This document shows positions 5,724 to 5,948 of a stretch of 5,948 bases of DNA, one piece after another. Made by a program: the position numbers and the translations under genes. The number at the start of each line of letters is the position of its first letter. The stretch's first letter is position 1. The notes below the pieces were generated by a model. It worked only from the letters and a program-made list of their open reading frames with translations, ran no database searches and had not been told where the DNA came from. Origin of the DNA: CAKTOF01 sp964523945 (GTDB lineage Bacteria > Bacillota > Clostridia > Oscillospirales > Oscillospiraceae); contig CAZGBU010000119.1 in the NCBI GenBank assembly GCA_964523945.1, positions 1 through 5,948 of the forward strand, written 5' to 3'.

Positions 5724-5948
5724 ACTTCACCACCATTTCCGGTTTCTTCGTCTTCCCGTGCGACAAACTTGCACTTGATCGGGAGCTTGTGCATGGCAAG
5801 ACGGAGCGCCTCGCGGGCGGTCTCCTCGCTGACGTCGCCGATCTCAAACATGACCTTGCCGGTACGGACAACAGCGACCCAGTATTCCGGGGCGCCCTTA
5901 CCGGCGCCCCTACGGCCGCCGAGCGCTTTCTTACTGCCGGGCTTGCCC
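5720..5948 (-). CDS. rplP: Large-subunit ribosomal protein L16, C-terminal 75 residues
   Basis: L16 (uL16) lies near the peptidyl transferase centre and the A-site tRNA elbow and joins late in 50S assembly. Only the last 75 residues are present, about half of the usual 137-145. GKGAPEYWVAVVRTGKVMFE is unmistakable L16. It is followed by IGDVSEETAREALRLAMHKL, then PIKCKFVARE and an acidic tail ending in GGEV. The stop TGA overlaps the rpmC start by four bases. The first 13 codons (GKPGSKKALGGRR) differ from the usual family wording, which is roughly KP-hydrophobic-T/S-x-KP-L/A-E-hydrophobic-RMG; see the findings. The identity itself is secure. Confidence 0.96.
   Translation of the reverse strand, partial: GKPGSKKALGGRRGAGKGAPEYWVAVVRTGKVMFEIGDVSEETAREALRLAMHKLPIKCKFVAREDEETGNGGEV

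Overview
This window holds one uninterrupted stretch of a bacterial spc-type ribosomal protein operon, all on the minus strand, so transcription runs from the right edge to the left. The order is rplP (L16, N-terminus cut off) - rpmC (L29) - rpsQ (S17) - rplN (L14) - rplX (L24) - rplE (L5) - rpsN (S14) - rpsH (S8) - rplF (L6) - rplR (L18) - rpsE (S5) - rpmD (L30) - rplO (L15) - secY (C-terminus cut off). This is the classic conserved order. Nothing is inserted, missing, inverted or obviously broken.

The sequence is moderately G+C-rich by eye. It uses strong AGGAGG-type Shine-Dalgarno (SD) sites. S14 is the short 61-residue zinc-binding form with two CxxC pairs, and L24 ends in a Cys4 motif. 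These features and the wording of S17, S5 and L5 suggest a G+C-rich member of the Firmicutes, probably Clostridia near Oscillospiraceae/Ruminococcaceae. That placement is inferred from recalled family sequences, not from a search.

Layout: 5720-5948 is the L16 C-terminal part. 3776-5723 is a tight run L29-S17-L14-L24-L5-S14. 3653-3775 is the only real intergenic gap (123 nt) and contains two inverted repeats just upstream of rpsH. 1140-3652 is a second tight run S8-L6-L18-S5-L30-L15. 1-1139 is SecY. The small- and large-subunit proteins made here assemble on 16S and 23S/5S rRNA. SecY is the membrane channel for protein export and traditionally closes this operon section.

I see no new system here. 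What is worth a second look is architectural: the nearly constant 14-18 nt junctions with the stop codon fused to the next SD, eight consecutive genes in one reading frame, an abutting in-frame rplO/secY junction, the structured gap before rpsH, paired CxC motifs in L5, and an atypical glycine-rich stretch of L16 at the window edge that may be a sequence artefact.
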